From the NCBI RefSeq assembly GCF_022647665.1, contig NZ_CP071872.1, forward strand, positions 4,030,001-4,094,000: a DNA stretch of 64,000 nt, written 5' to 3'. This document shows, in pieces, positions 16,982 through 25,789 of the stretch; positions within the stretch are counted from its first letter, which is position 1, and every line of letters starts with the position of its first letter. The DNA comes from Streptomyces formicae. GTDB taxonomy: Bacteria; Actinomycetota; Actinomycetes; Streptomycetales; Streptomycetaceae. The position numbers and the translations under genes were made by a program. A model generated the notes under the pieces. The model was not told the DNA's origin, ran no database searches, and saw nothing but the letters and a program-made list of their open reading frames with translations.

Positions 16982-19075
16982 ATGTCCGAGATGTTCGACG
17001 CGGTCGACGCGCTGGTCGCGTCCCGTTCCCCGCTGCCGCCGGCGGCGGAGCGGAAGCGCCTGCGGGTCGCGCACGGCCTGACGCTGGACGCCGTCGCCGC
17101 CGCGCTGAAGGTGCGCCGGGCCACGGTGTCCGGCTGGGAGTCGCTCACGAAGCCGACCGAGCCCCGCGGCCCGGAACGCGAGGCATACGCGCGCCTGCTG
17201 CAACAGCTCGCGGAGTTCTACCCCGCCCCGCAGGAGCCGGCCGTCCCGGTGCCCGCCACGTTCACCGGCTCGACCGCCCCCGAGCCGGAGACCGCCGCGC
17301 CGGTGGAGGCTCCCGCCGCCCCGGCCGTACCCGAGCGTCCCGCCCGCCCGGCCGTACGAGCGGCGACGTCGCGGCGTCCGGCGGCGAAGAAGGCGGCCAA
17401 GTCGGCCGTTGACCCGCGCTTCCCGCACGGCCCGCTCGCCGTACTGGACGGTGACGGCTCCGCGTATGGGATCGACGGCATCGTGCTCGACTGCCCCGCG
17501 ACCACGATCCCGGAGCTCGTCGAGTGGACCCTCAAGGAGTCCGGGCTCGGCGCTGTGAAGTTGCACCGCAACGGCAAGGACTCCGACCCGCTGATCGTGC
17601 TCACCGCCGCGGCCGCCGTGAAGCTCGGACTGCCGGAGCGCCTGGAGGGCCACGAGCAGCGCCGCTCCCTGCGCCTGCCCGAGGACCATCCCGTGGTCAA
17701 GCAGGTCACCCGCGCGAAGTGGAAGTTGACGCAGCGCGGGTTCGGGCCGTGGGCGCGGATCTACCGCCCGGCGCAGGCCGGGCAGCGGCAGTGCGTGCAG
17801 CTCGCCGTCATGTCCTGGGACGCGCTCGACTCGCGGTCATGGCCGGGCGTGGCAGAGATGGAGCCGGCCGACGTCGCCCGCGGCCTCGGCGTCTACGCCC
17901 AGCGGGTCATCACCCCGCGCGGGTCGACCGCCGTCTCGGGCCTCGAGCTGATGACGGCACTGCGCCCGCCCACGAAGGCCGTGCAGGACCCCGCGACCGG
18001 CAACTGGATCTCCGGCCACAACCCCGGCTCGCTCGGAACTGAGCCGATGGACCCGGCGCCGCCGGAAGCCACCCCCGAGCACCCCGTGGTCGTGAACTCA
18101 GGCTGGACAGGCGGGTTCCTCGATGAGGAGGCGTACCAGTGGGTGCGCGACATCGACCTGCTCACCGGCGAGGATACGACGCTCCCCTACGCGGTCGGCC
18201 TGGACCTCAACACCGCCTTCCTTGCCTCGGCCGCCAGGCTCACGGTGGGCCTGTCCGGTCCCGAACACTTCTACCAGCCGCAGTTCAACCCGAAGATCCC
18301 CGGCAGCTGGCTCGTGGACCTCTCCCACATCCAGCTGGACCCGCGCCTGCCCAGCCCGTTCACCCCGTCCGGCGACCGGCCGACCGGCCCGGCCTGGTAC
18401 CAGACGCACACCGTCGCCTACGCCCAGGAGCTCGGCTACGACGTCCACCCGATCGAGGCGTACCTGCGCCGGCAGACCGGCGCGTACCTGGATCCGTGGC
18501 ACGACCGCCTCAAGACCGCCTACGTCGACACCCTCGCCGACCTCGGCGTCACCAAGGACCTGGACGACGCCGAGTTCCTCACCGCGATGGAACGACACAA
18601 GGACGTCGAACCAGCCCTGAGCGCGGTGCTCGCCGCGATCAAGGCCACCGTGAAGGGCGGCGTGGGCAAGCTCCGCGAGCGGCCGCAGGGCCGCCATTAC
18701 AAGCAGGGCGAGCGATGGCCGGCCCTGGAGCGCCCGACCTGGCGCCCCGACATCCGCGCCGCCGTCATCTCCAAGGCGCGGGTCAACATGCACCGCAAGA
18801 TGGTCAAGATGGCGGAGTTCACCGGCCTGTACCCGCTGGCCGTCCTGTCCGACTGCGTCGTCTACCCCTCCCCGGGGAAGTCGCCTCTGGATTTCCTGCC
18901 CTACAGCGCCTCCGGCAAGCCGATCCCCGGCGCCTTCCGCCTCGGACCCACCCCGGGCCTGGCCAAGGTGGAGGGAGTCCAGGAGATGGCCTGGGCGGTC
19001 GACCTGATGGAGCAGGGCCTCAACCCGGCCCGCCACATCAAGGGCGGCGACGCCGTCCTGGACGAAGGCGAGTAG
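16982..19075 (+). CDS. tap: Telomere-associated protein Tap
   Basis: A 697-residue protein with an N-terminal XRE-like helix-turn-helix (LTLDAVAAALKVRRATVSGW, about residues 29-48), an Ala/Pro-rich linker and a long C-terminal domain. The N-terminus (MSEMFDAVDALVASR) and length match Streptomyces Tap, which binds the 3' overhang of linear replicon telomeres and recruits terminal protein Tpg for end patching. The following tpg gene supports the call. ATG 16982 is chosen because AGGAGGT lies 5 bp upstream. The frame is intact. Confidence 0.85.
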   Translation: MSEMFDAVDALVASRSPLPPAAERKRLRVAHGLTLDAVAAALKVRRATVSGWESLTKPTEPRGPEREAYARLLQQLAEFYPAPQEPAVPVPATFTGSTAPEPETAAPVEAPAAPAVPERPARPAVRAATSRRPAAKKAAKSAVDPRFPHGPLAVLDGDGSAYGIDGIVLDCPATTIPELVEWTLKESGLGAVKLHRNGKDSDPLIVLTAAAAVKLGLPERLEGHEQRRSLRLPEDHPVVKQVTRAKWKLTQRGFGPWARIYRPAQAGQRQCVQLAVMSWDALDSRSWPGVAEMEPADVARGLGVYAQRVITPRGSTAVSGLELMTALRPPTKAVQDPATGNWISGHNPGSLGTEPMDPAPPEATPEHPVVVNSGWTGGFLDEEAYQWVRDIDLLTGEDTTLPYAVGLDLNTAFLASAARLTVGLSGPEHFYQPQFNPKIPGSWLVDLSHIQLDPRLPSPFTPSGDRPTGPAWYQTHTVAYAQELGYDVHPIEAYLRRQTGAYLDPWHDRLKTAYVDTLADLGVTKDLDDAEFLTAMERHKDVEPALSAVLAAIKATVKGGVGKLRERPQGRHYKQGERWPALERPTWRPDIRAAVISKARVNMHRKMVKMAEFTGLYPLAVLSDCVVYPSPGKSPLDFLPYSASGKPIPGAFRLGPTPGLAKVEGVQEMAWAVDLMEQGLNPARHIKGGDAVLDEGE

Positions 19076-19079
19076 CACC

Positions 19080-19297
19080 GTGACCGCCCACACCGGCACG
19101 TCACCGGAGGCCGACGCGGGGCTCGAGCGAACCGTTGACCGGCTCGAAGCGCGTATGGAGACCCTGCAGTTCTCCGTACGCGCTTGCCGCCCTCGGCGCG
19201 GTTTGCGCTGTGGTGGCGTGACCTGCGCGAAACACGCGAGACCTGGCACCGGCCGGTCGACCCCAACGGCCAGGACTACACCCTCGAAGGGAGCTGA
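19080..19297 (+). pseudogene. Small gene between tap and tpg, apparently frameshifted
   Basis: GTG 19080 lies 4 bp after tap and opens a frame with a short coiled-coil-like segment (VDRLEARMETLQFSVR). Good coding sequence then continues in another frame as WWRDLRETRETWHRPVDP to TGA 19295-19297, 3 bp before the tpg start. A single frameshift near 19188 would join the two into about 72 residues. Function unknown; the position suggests a telomere-maintenance accessory. Confidence 0.45.
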
Positions 19298-19300
19298 ACT

Positions 19301-19860
19301 ATGGCAAGAGAGATCGAGGACGCCATCGAGCGCGCCAGCTGGGAGTCGTTCACCCAGGAACCGCCCAAAACACTCAAGGGCCAGATCAACTTCCTGCTCA
19401 GGCAGATGAAGTCCGCCAAGGCCATCGCCGAGGAGCTGGGCATCACAGCCGACTCCGTGAACCGCTATCGGCGCGGTGCCCGCAGGCACCCCCCAAGGAC
19501 ATCCAGCAGAAGATCGACGCAGCCGTACTGGCCCGCTGGCAGCCCGGCGTGCGCAAGCGCCGGCGCAAGCACGCCGCCACCAGCACCGGCATCACGGTCG
19601 AGACTCGGGCCCGCTTCGGCTACACCGCGCCGATTGGCACCACCGACGACGGCCGCTTCCGCCGCCTCACCGTCCACCTCCCCCCGGCGTACGCGCAGCG
19701 CCTGTTCGACGCCCGCGACTCGGGTGCCAGCGACCAGCAGATGCGTGAAATCGTCGCCGAGGGGTTCAAGGAAATCTATTTCCAGGACGGCGGTGCTCGC
19801 GCCGTGGGCCTGTCGGACGTCGCCATTAACGACATCGACTATTTGGATCTCGACTACTGA
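19301..19860 (+). pseudogene. tpg: Terminal protein Tpg, split by a one-base frameshift
   Basis: The first part (MAREIEDAIERASWESF to RYRRGARRHPP) and the second part (TGITVETRARFGYTA to the end DIDYLDLDY) match the N- and C-terminal halves of Streptomyces telomere terminal protein, about 185 residues in total. They lie in different frames. The break is in a run of six C at 19489-19494; seven C would restore HPPKDIQQKID. Tpg is covalently attached to the 5' ends of linear replicons and primes end patching. ATG 19301 follows AAGGGAG. It may be a sequencing error, real decay or slippage. Confidence 0.8.
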
Positions 19861-19889
19861 ACTAGGGGAAAATCGTGACCACGGAATTT

Positions 19890-21690
19890 CCGGCTGAGCT
19901 AAAGCACGATAGTTGTCACCAAGGCAGGCGTGCTGTCACCAGGGCCACCGGGGGGCGAGTGCTGAGCAGGGTTCTGGACCGCGGTGCAGTCTCAGCTGTC
20001 CACCCCGGCTTCCCACTTGCGTCGGCGCAGCACGTGGTCGCTGAAGAGGTGTCGGCTCCGGTCGAGCAGTTCACCCACCTCCGCGTCGCCTCGCTGCCCG
20101 TCCGGTGACGGATGCCAGTGCTGCACTGATTGCGCGGCCCAGGTGCGCAGCTTCATATCCGGGTCCTCAAACAGACCGACCGCCGCCCGTAGCGCCACGA
20201 TGCCGCCGCGTGCGTCGAGCAGCCGGAATGCGCCGACGCGGACGTGCCGCGGTCGCTCGGAGCTGGTGCGCTCCAGTAGCCAGTCGGCGGGCAGTTCCTT
20301 GGCCGAGGGCAGCAGGGCGGCGGCGGTCTCGCGGACGACACCGGCGGCAGGGTCGTCCACGAGCGGCCGCAACTGCTTCACATCCGCGCAGTCCAGTGCC
20401 CGCAGCCCTGCCACCGCTCGCGCCCGCACCCCGGCCGTCGGGTGCACGAGCAGCGGCCGCAGTAGCCTGGCGTCCGCGCGGTTCCCGCACTCGGCAAGCC
20501 CGATGACCGCACCGGGCGGCAACTCGGGGTCGTCCGGTGCCGTGCACCGCTCTCGGTACCAGGCCGTCGGGTCACCGCCCTGCTGTCGTACGACATACCG
20601 GGCGCAAGCGCGCACGAGCGCGGAACGGTCGCTGAGAAACGGCTCCGCCTGCTTTGACCGTCCCGCCCGTCTCAGCGCGGTGACGCCGGCCGAACGGGTA
20701 CGCGGGTTGCGTGCGGACAGCAGTGGAGGCAGTACATCCTCGTAGGCCTCATCCCCCAGAGCCGTGAGCGCCGCTGTGGCACACAGGTCCTGGACCACGG
20801 TGTCCTGGACCACGGTGTCCTGGTCCCCGGCGGCCGCGCGGGCCAGCTCAGCGGGACAGAGTAGTCGGCCCTCGATGGCCAGCCGGTACGCGAACCGCCG
20901 GACGATGCGGTCGGGGTCAGCGAAGAGAACAGCGAGCTGCCCGCGGGATGCCTGGCGCAGGATCTGGCCGAGCGCATCGACGCCGAAGGCACCTCTGTCG
21001 CGGCGGCCGACGCGGAGGATGAGCGGCACGAGGTCGAGGGCAGAGTCCACGTTCAGGGCCTCGCGCAGCAACTGCCGGGCGTGCTCGCGCACCGGGCCGA
21101 CCCAATCGGCGCAGCGGATCACGACCAACGGCAGCAGACCGGGGTATCGGACCGACTGGCGCACCGCCTCCTGACGGATCCGCCCGTCGCGGTGGCAGAG
21201 GGCGAGTGCGAGCCGAGACTCGCCGAGCTGAGTCAGGTCGGTGGGCAGTGGGGAGGAGCGCTCCCGCTCCGGCAGGAACTGCGGGCGGTGCCGCCAGGCA
21301 ACCTCACGCACTCCTGCGTCCAGCACGAGCCAGTCACCGGGGTCGGCGACATCAAGCGTGCTCTGAAGCGGCGCACCTTCCGCGAGCCGCTTCGCTGCCG
21401 CTGTCCCGTCCTCGATGTCCTCAAGCATTCCCGCCCCTCCAGCAGTCGTACCAGGTGATCGTAGGAGGCGGGGTTCGCGTAGGGCACGCGAAATATAGCC
21501 CGTGATCGCCGAGGACCGCCGCTCGGCACCCCGCCCACCAGAAGCCGAACGCGGTGACATCGCCCCTGCTTCGCTTGCCGCTGGTGACAGGTAGCGCGCC
21601 GCATCGGTGACAACCACCGTGCTTTGTCCTACTGAAGCCGCAGGACAGCGGATGCAGATGGTGACACCTATCGTGCTTCGGCTCACCGGC
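19890..21690. mobile_element. Non-autonomous transposon-like element carrying a HEAT-repeat gene
   Basis: A 1,791-bp element (19895-21685) is flanked by the 5-bp direct repeat CCGGC (19890-19894 and 21686-21690). Its ends are inverted repeats sharing TGAGC, two variable bases, AAGCACGATAG, one variable base and TGTCACC. Further GGTGACA/TGTCACC boxes lie inside: left at 19914 and 19934, right at 21553, 21583, 21606 and 21660. A 5-bp duplication and several asymmetric boxes per end are typical of TnsB/Mu-type transposition. The only gene inside is the HEAT-repeat gene. The same boxes were not found near the tns operon at 3-10 kb. Confidence 0.75.
19992..21428 (-). CDS. HEAT-repeat protein
   Basis: A 478-residue all-helical protein built of HEAT/PBS-lyase-like repeats; recurrent units such as LRPLLVHPTAGVRARAVAGL and LRPLVDDPAAGVVRETAAAL are easy to see. 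Such proteins are protein- or DNA-binding scaffolds, including AlkD-like glycosylases, but no catalytic motif is evident. ATG 21428 is chosen because GGAGGGGCGGGA precedes it; the open frame extends farther upstream through the transposon end without a good start. A 15-bp tandem duplication encodes TVVQDTVVQD. It is the sole passenger of the surrounding element. Confidence 0.7.
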   Translation of the reverse strand: MLEDIEDGTAAAKRLAEGAPLQSTLDVADPGDWLVLDAGVREVAWRHRPQFLPERERSSPLPTDLTQLGESRLALALCHRDGRIRQEAVRQSVRYPGLLPLVVIRCADWVGPVREHARQLLREALNVDSALDLVPLILRVGRRDRGAFGVDALGQILRQASRGQLAVLFADPDRIVRRFAYRLAIEGRLLCPAELARAAAGDQDTVVQDTVVQDLCATAALTALGDEAYEDVLPPLLSARNPRTRSAGVTALRRAGRSKQAEPFLSDRSALVRACARYVVRQQGGDPTAWYRERCTAPDDPELPPGAVIGLAECGNRADARLLRPLLVHPTAGVRARAVAGLRALDCADVKQLRPLVDDPAAGVVRETAAALLPSAKELPADWLLERTSSERPRHVRVGAFRLLDARGGIVALRAAVGLFEDPDMKLRTWAAQSVQHWHPSPDGQRGDAEVGELLDRSRHLFSDHVLRRRKWEAGVDS

Positions 21691-21742
21691 CAACGATGCT
21701 GTCCGTGAGCCCGGCCAGGATCATGGTGCAAGTCGGGCAGCC

Positions 21743-23089
21743 TCACCGCGGGAGCAGGTCGGTCCTGCGCTGCTGGACGACCATCGGTAGAGCGTTCGGG
21801 CGTGGGACTGATGCCAGGACTTCGCGGACTTGGTTACCCGGTGCGGCGTGTAACCGCCATCGCGAGGCGATGGTGGCAATGGTGATGGCGATTTCGGCTC
21901 GTGCGAAGCTCTCCCCGATGCATTTGTGGGGACCTGCGGCGAACGGCAGGAACATCGTGTGTGAGAGTGCTGGATCCTCGGTGTCCCACCTCTCGGGGAC
22001 GAAGCGGTCTGGCTGGTCATGCAGTCGGGGATCGCGGTGGAGGACGTAAGGGCTGAAGGCGACTTCGGTGCCGGTAGGCAGGGTGACTCCGGCTATCCGG
22101 ACCGGTTGTGTGGCTCGGCGCATGTTCAGCAACGGGGAGTGCAGACGGAGGGTCTCGTTGATGATGTTGGCTGTGTAGGGCAGGCGGGTGAGGTCCTTGC
22201 CGCCTGGCTGCCTTCCGCCGAGGACTGTGTCGATCTCGTCGCCGAGCCGGTCCGCGCAGTGTGGCGCTTGGGCGAGTTCATGGAATGCCCAGGCGACGAT
22301 GTTTGCGGTGGCCTCCGTGCCGCCGAGCATGATCCCGATCAGCTCGTCGCAGAGTTGCTCCCTACTCATTGGCCGGCCCTGGTCATCGCGCGCTGTCCGC
22401 AGGAGGGAGAGCAGGTCGTGGCCGTCTCCGCCGTGGTTGTCGATGATCTCGATGATGATGGCTCTGAGTCTCTTGCTGGCCGCGGTGAAGCGGCGGTTGA
22501 GCGGGATGGGCAGGCGGTCGAATACCGGCGGGAGTGCTGATCGCATCATCACGCCCTTGGCGATGAGTGGGAGCGATCTGCGGACCTCGGCGACCGCGGC
22601 GGCTGCGGGGTCTGCGGAGAACATCGTCGAGGTGATGATGGTCAGCATGAGTTCGTGTAAGTGCTCATCGAGGGCGAGGCACTGTCCGGGGCGCCAGGCG
22701 CCCGCCATGGCGTTGGCGTGCTCGTTCATGGTCGTGATGTAGTGCTCGATCCTTGAGCGGTGGAAGGCTGGTTGCATGAGCAGCCTCTGCCGCCGGTGCA
22801 GGTCGCCGTCAGCGGTGACGATGCCGTTCCGGAAGACCACGCGCTGACGTTCGAGGATCCGGCCGAGTTCGAAGTCCCCGGCGTCCGTGACCAGCACCTG
22901 CCAGACCAGCTCGGGTGTGGTCACGAAGTACACGGGCCAGGCGCCGATGTGGACGCGGACGATGTCGCCCTGCCGGTGCAGCGAGGTCAGGAACGCGACC
23001 GGGTCGTGAAGAAGGGACAAGGCGTTTCCGACGAGGGGAATCCTCCGCCGGGCCGACGGCACAGCGCGCCGGTGATCGTTGACGGTCAC
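21743..23089 (-). CDS. Cytochrome P450, probable terpene oxidase
   Basis: A 448-residue P450. The I-helix motif is GGTEAT, the K-helix ExxR is ETLR, and the heme-binding loop is FAAGPHKCIGE, with Cys as axial ligand. The start GTG 23089 overlaps the stop of the terpene synthase gene by 4 bp (GTGA), so the two are translationally coupled. The pairing resembles the epi-isozizaene synthase-CYP170 arrangement of Streptomyces, and this P450 probably oxidises the cyclase product. Redox partners are not encoded nearby. Confidence 0.9.
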   Translation of the reverse strand: MTVNDHRRAVPSARRRIPLVGNALSLLHDPVAFLTSLHRQGDIVRVHIGAWPVYFVTTPELVWQVLVTDAGDFELGRILERQRVVFRNGIVTADGDLHRRQRLLMQPAFHRSRIEHYITTMNEHANAMAGAWRPGQCLALDEHLHELMLTIITSTMFSADPAAAAVAEVRRSLPLIAKGVMMRSALPPVFDRLPIPLNRRFTAASKRLRAIIIEIIDNHGGDGHDLLSLLRTARDDQGRPMSREQLCDELIGIMLGGTEATANIVAWAFHELAQAPHCADRLGDEIDTVLGGRQPGGKDLTRLPYTANIINETLRLHSPLLNMRRATQPVRIAGVTLPTGTEVAFSPYVLHRDPRLHDQPDRFVPERWDTEDPALSHTMFLPFAAGPHKCIGESFARAEIAITIATIASRWRLHAAPGNQVREVLASVPRPNALPMVVQQRRTDLLPR

Positions 23090-24060
23090 TCAAACTCCCT
23101 TTGTAGCAGTGCCCGCAGTTCGGGGAACGGTGATTGCGGGGAGCGATACCGATTAGTGTCCATTTGCCAGTGGAAGCTCGCGCTCGCCTGGTCGTGCAGG
23201 CCGCAGAGATAGTGCCTGAGATCGGGCTCGGTCTTGACGAGTTCCACCAGCGCGGGGTGTTTCAGGTGAGCCAAGAACTTCACGGAGACCTCATTGACCA
23301 TTGAGATGGCGCGTCGGAGGGCTGCGTTTTCGTCGCACCCTGCGTGTTCCATCAGGACGCAGACGAGGTTGAACGGTTGACCTTCGCGGACCTCTTTGTC
23401 ATAGGAGAAGATATCGTTCATCAAGCCGCCGAGGAGGATCAGCTCATCGCGGCATCTGGCGACCAATGGGTTAGCCCAGACCGTGTCGTCCAGGGACATA
23501 CCCTCGCTGAACTCGATTAAGTTGATGACCACGCCCATCCCGCAATCGTGCTTGCGGACTTGGATGTAGTGGTTCATGTCCATCCGGCGGCCAGTCGCGA
23601 TCGAGGACCTGGGGGTCAGGGTCGCTGCCAGGTGCCTTTCCAGCGAATCCGGCAACCGTTTCATGGCCGCCTCCGGTGCCATCTGAAGCATCACGGTCCG
23701 CAGCCTGAGGAACGCGGCACCTAGGCGATCACCCGCGCGCGGTGTGTTATCTCCACGGAAGACTCTGATGCACTGGCGGTAGGTGCGGAGCGCCTCGTTT
23801 CGTCGGTCGGTAGGGCTATACCGCAGCGAGGAGAACATGTCGTCCACGTAGAAGAGAATGTTGTTCAGCAGGATGATCGCCATCAGCCGGTCCGTGGCAG
23901 CGTGGGGGAACAGGTAGGCCGACATCGTCGCGTACTCATGTGAATGCGGCAGATCGATTCCCAGGGCCGCACCCTCCTGATGCGCGACTGCCTCCGCGGC
24001 TTCGGCATGCGGATTTATCTGCTTGCCCCCCGGCACGATCAGGTCGTAGATCGAAACCAC
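23086..24060 (-). CDS. Terpene synthase (class I cyclase)
   Basis: A 324-residue class I terpene cyclase. The Asp-rich metal-binding motif is DDMFS at residues 73-77 (a shortened DDxx variant) and the second motif is NDIFSYDKE at residues 215-223, matching NDxxSxxxE. Length and the C-terminal position of the NSE motif fit bacterial sesqui- or diterpene cyclases. GTG 24060 is chosen because GGAGGG lies 5 bp upstream and it gives the family's usual length; an upstream extension to 24258 has no family similarity. The product cannot be read from sequence. Confidence 0.88.
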   Translation of the reverse strand: MVSIYDLIVPGGKQINPHAEAAEAVAHQEGAALGIDLPHSHEYATMSAYLFPHAATDRLMAIILLNNILFYVDDMFSSLRYSPTDRRNEALRTYRQCIRVFRGDNTPRAGDRLGAAFLRLRTVMLQMAPEAAMKRLPDSLERHLAATLTPRSSIATGRRMDMNHYIQVRKHDCGMGVVINLIEFSEGMSLDDTVWANPLVARCRDELILLGGLMNDIFSYDKEVREGQPFNLVCVLMEHAGCDENAALRRAISMVNEVSVKFLAHLKHPALVELVKTEPDLRHYLCGLHDQASASFHWQMDTNRYRSPQSPFPELRALLQREFE

Positions 24061-24479
24061 GCCGCCCTCCAGGTCACTCACCCTGGCCCGGCACCATGCG
24101 GTCGATGCCCTTGAACCACGCTGCCGAAGGGTACGAACGTCCGAAACGGGCGATCCTCCCCATTGCAGCCCGACTGTCGGCACCGCGCCATCTTCCGGGA
24201 CCACTGAGGTGTTGAACGGGTTGCACGGACCTGTCCTCAACTCATTGAGCTGTTCCAACCTGCCGTGGTGCAGGGCAGTTGGCGTGAGGAGAGCCCGGTC
24301 TCATGACGTGGTGAAGCTCCTGGTAGATGAGTTCACGACCAAGATCACTCTTCCACCAAGAGCTTCGTCGGGCTTGTCTGCCCGGCTGCCATCGGTCTGT
24401 CCGGCTCGTACCTGCGGCTGCTGACACGCCAACTTGCCCGACGCCGCTGGGAGACCGGACCCGCTGGCGACGGCTGCCG
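24061..24479. other. Intergenic region upstream of the terpene operon
   Basis: About 420 bp holding the presumed terpene operon promoter and then the left flank of the IS3-family element. Short frames are present on both strands, but none has a ribosome site or family similarity that I can support. Confidence 0.4.
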
Positions 24480-24507
24480 GGCCTTGACCCCGAATCCTGA
24501 ACACGGG

Positions 24508-25410
24508 TTATGCGGCTGGTGCCAGCGTAGTTGGTGTGAGGTAGAAGGTGTCCTCGAAGGCGATCGGTGATCGTTGTCCGAGGCGGGAGTGTCGGCGCCG
24601 GGTGTTGTAGCGGTGGAGCCATCTGAAGGCGTCGAGCCGGGCCTCGCGTTCGTTGGGCCAGCTCTTTCGTCCCTGCAGGGTCTCGCGTTTGAAGGTCGCG
24701 TTGAAGGACTCGGCAAGCGCGTTGTCCGCGCTGGACCCGACCGCGCTCATGCTTCGCCGAACCCCTGCTGACCTGCAGGCTTCGGCGAAGGCTCTGCTCA
24801 TGTACTGGGCTCCGTGGTCGGTGTGCATGACCGCTCTGGAGAGGCTGCCGCGGGTGCGGATCGCCGCGGCCAGGGCGTCGGTCACGAGATCCGCACGCAT
24901 GTGGTCGGCAATCGCCCAGCCGACCAGACGGCGCGAGGCAAGGTCGATGACAGTCGCCAGGTAGCAGAACTTCCCGCCGTCGATAGGCAGGTAGGTGATG
25001 TCGCCGACGTACTTCGTGTTCGGCGCGGTGGCGGTGAAGTCGCGGCCGATCAGGTCCGGAGCCTTGGCCGCAGCCGGATCGGGGACGGTGGTGCGGTGCC
25101 GGCGGCGCAACCGGACCCCTTCGATCCCGGACGCCCGCATGATCCGGGCGACCCGCTTGTGGTTGACCGCCTCACCGTTCCTCTCGCGGAGCTCGGCGGT
25201 GATTCTTGGGACGCCGTAGGTGCCGTCCGACTCGCGGTGCACCGCCCGTATCCGGGCGGCGAGGCGGGCGTCGGCCGCCTGCCGGGCGGCCCGGTCCGCG
25301 GCTGTCCGGCGCCAGTAGTAGAAGCTGGAGCGGCTGACGCCGAGGATGCTGCAGAGCCGCTTCACGCCGTAGTGGCGCTGGTGGTCGGCGACGAACTGGA
25401 AGCGGTTCAC
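24508..25410 (-). CDS. IS3-family transposase OrfB
   Basis: A 300-residue integrase-core protein: an HTH_21-like region (GVPRITAELRERNGEAVNHK), then the DDE core with GDITYLPIDGG (Asp), VMHTDHGAQYMS (Asp) and DNALAESFNATFKRE (Glu). The start overlaps the orfA stop by 4 bp. In IS3 elements the active enzyme is usually an OrfAB fusion made by -1 frameshifting. Confidence 0.9.
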   Translation of the reverse strand: MNRFQFVADHQRHYGVKRLCSILGVSRSSFYYWRRTAADRAARQAADARLAARIRAVHRESDGTYGVPRITAELRERNGEAVNHKRVARIMRASGIEGVRLRRRHRTTVPDPAAAKAPDLIGRDFTATAPNTKYVGDITYLPIDGGKFCYLATVIDLASRRLVGWAIADHMRADLVTDALAAAIRTRGSLSRAVMHTDHGAQYMSRAFAEACRSAGVRRSMSAVGSSADNALAESFNATFKRETLQGRKSWPNEREARLDAFRWLHRYNTRRRHSRLGQRSPIAFEDTFYLTPTTLAPAA

Positions 25411-25712
25411 CAGCGCGTCTCCCCGGCGAAATACTTGGCGGCCTTCCGCAGGATCTCGCGTTCCTCCTCGAGCTCGCGGACCTTCTTCCGCAGAGCCGCG
25501 TTCTCCGCCTCCAGCGGCGTGGGCGGCTGGGCTGCTTCCTGCGTCCGTCGTCCCCGTGGACGACTTGCCCCGGCAGCCCGGACCCAGTTCCGCAGGGTCT
25601 CCGGATTGATCCCCAGATCGGCGGCGACCGACCTGATCATCGTATCGGGCCGCGACTCGTACAGCGCGACCGCGTCCGCCTTGAACTCCGGCGGATAGTT
25701 CTTCATGACCAC
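25407..25712 (-). CDS. IS3-family OrfA
   Basis: A 101-residue protein with an N-terminal helix-turn-helix (YPPEFKADAVALYESRP then IRSVAADLGINPETLRNW) and a C-terminal leucine-zipper-like helix (ENAALRKKVRELEEEREIL). This is the DNA-binding and dimerisation subunit of IS3-family transposase. An in-frame ATG at 25706 is an alternative start. Confidence 0.9.
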   Translation of the reverse strand: MVMKNYPPEFKADAVALYESRPDTMIRSVAADLGINPETLRNWVRAAGASRPRGRRTQEAAQPPTPLEAENAALRKKVRELEEEREILRKAAKYFAGETRW

Positions 25713-25789
25713 GAGATGTCCGTCCTCAGATCCTCAGGATCCAGTGTCTCGCGTGTCCAAGATCAAGGGTCAAGGCCCCGCCCCCGCGT

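Larger units (their letters stand above)
24480..25777 (-). mobile_element. IS3-family insertion sequence
   Basis: Ends TTGACCC (24484) and its complement (25773) lie inside a longer imperfect inverted repeat of about 27 bp (TTGACCC, ATC, TG, ACACG conserved). GGCC at 24480-24483 and 25774-25777 may be a 4-bp target duplication. Two overlapping frames (orfA, orfB) on the minus strand give the standard IS3 layout. The right end lies 13-16 bp beyond the PAP2 gene stop. Confidence 0.75.

Noticed and set aside
19890..21690. Mobilisation of the HEAT element by the TnsB at 3.8 kb
   Set aside because: The GGTGACA boxes of the HEAT element were not seen around the tns operon, so a direct link is not supported by the sequence.
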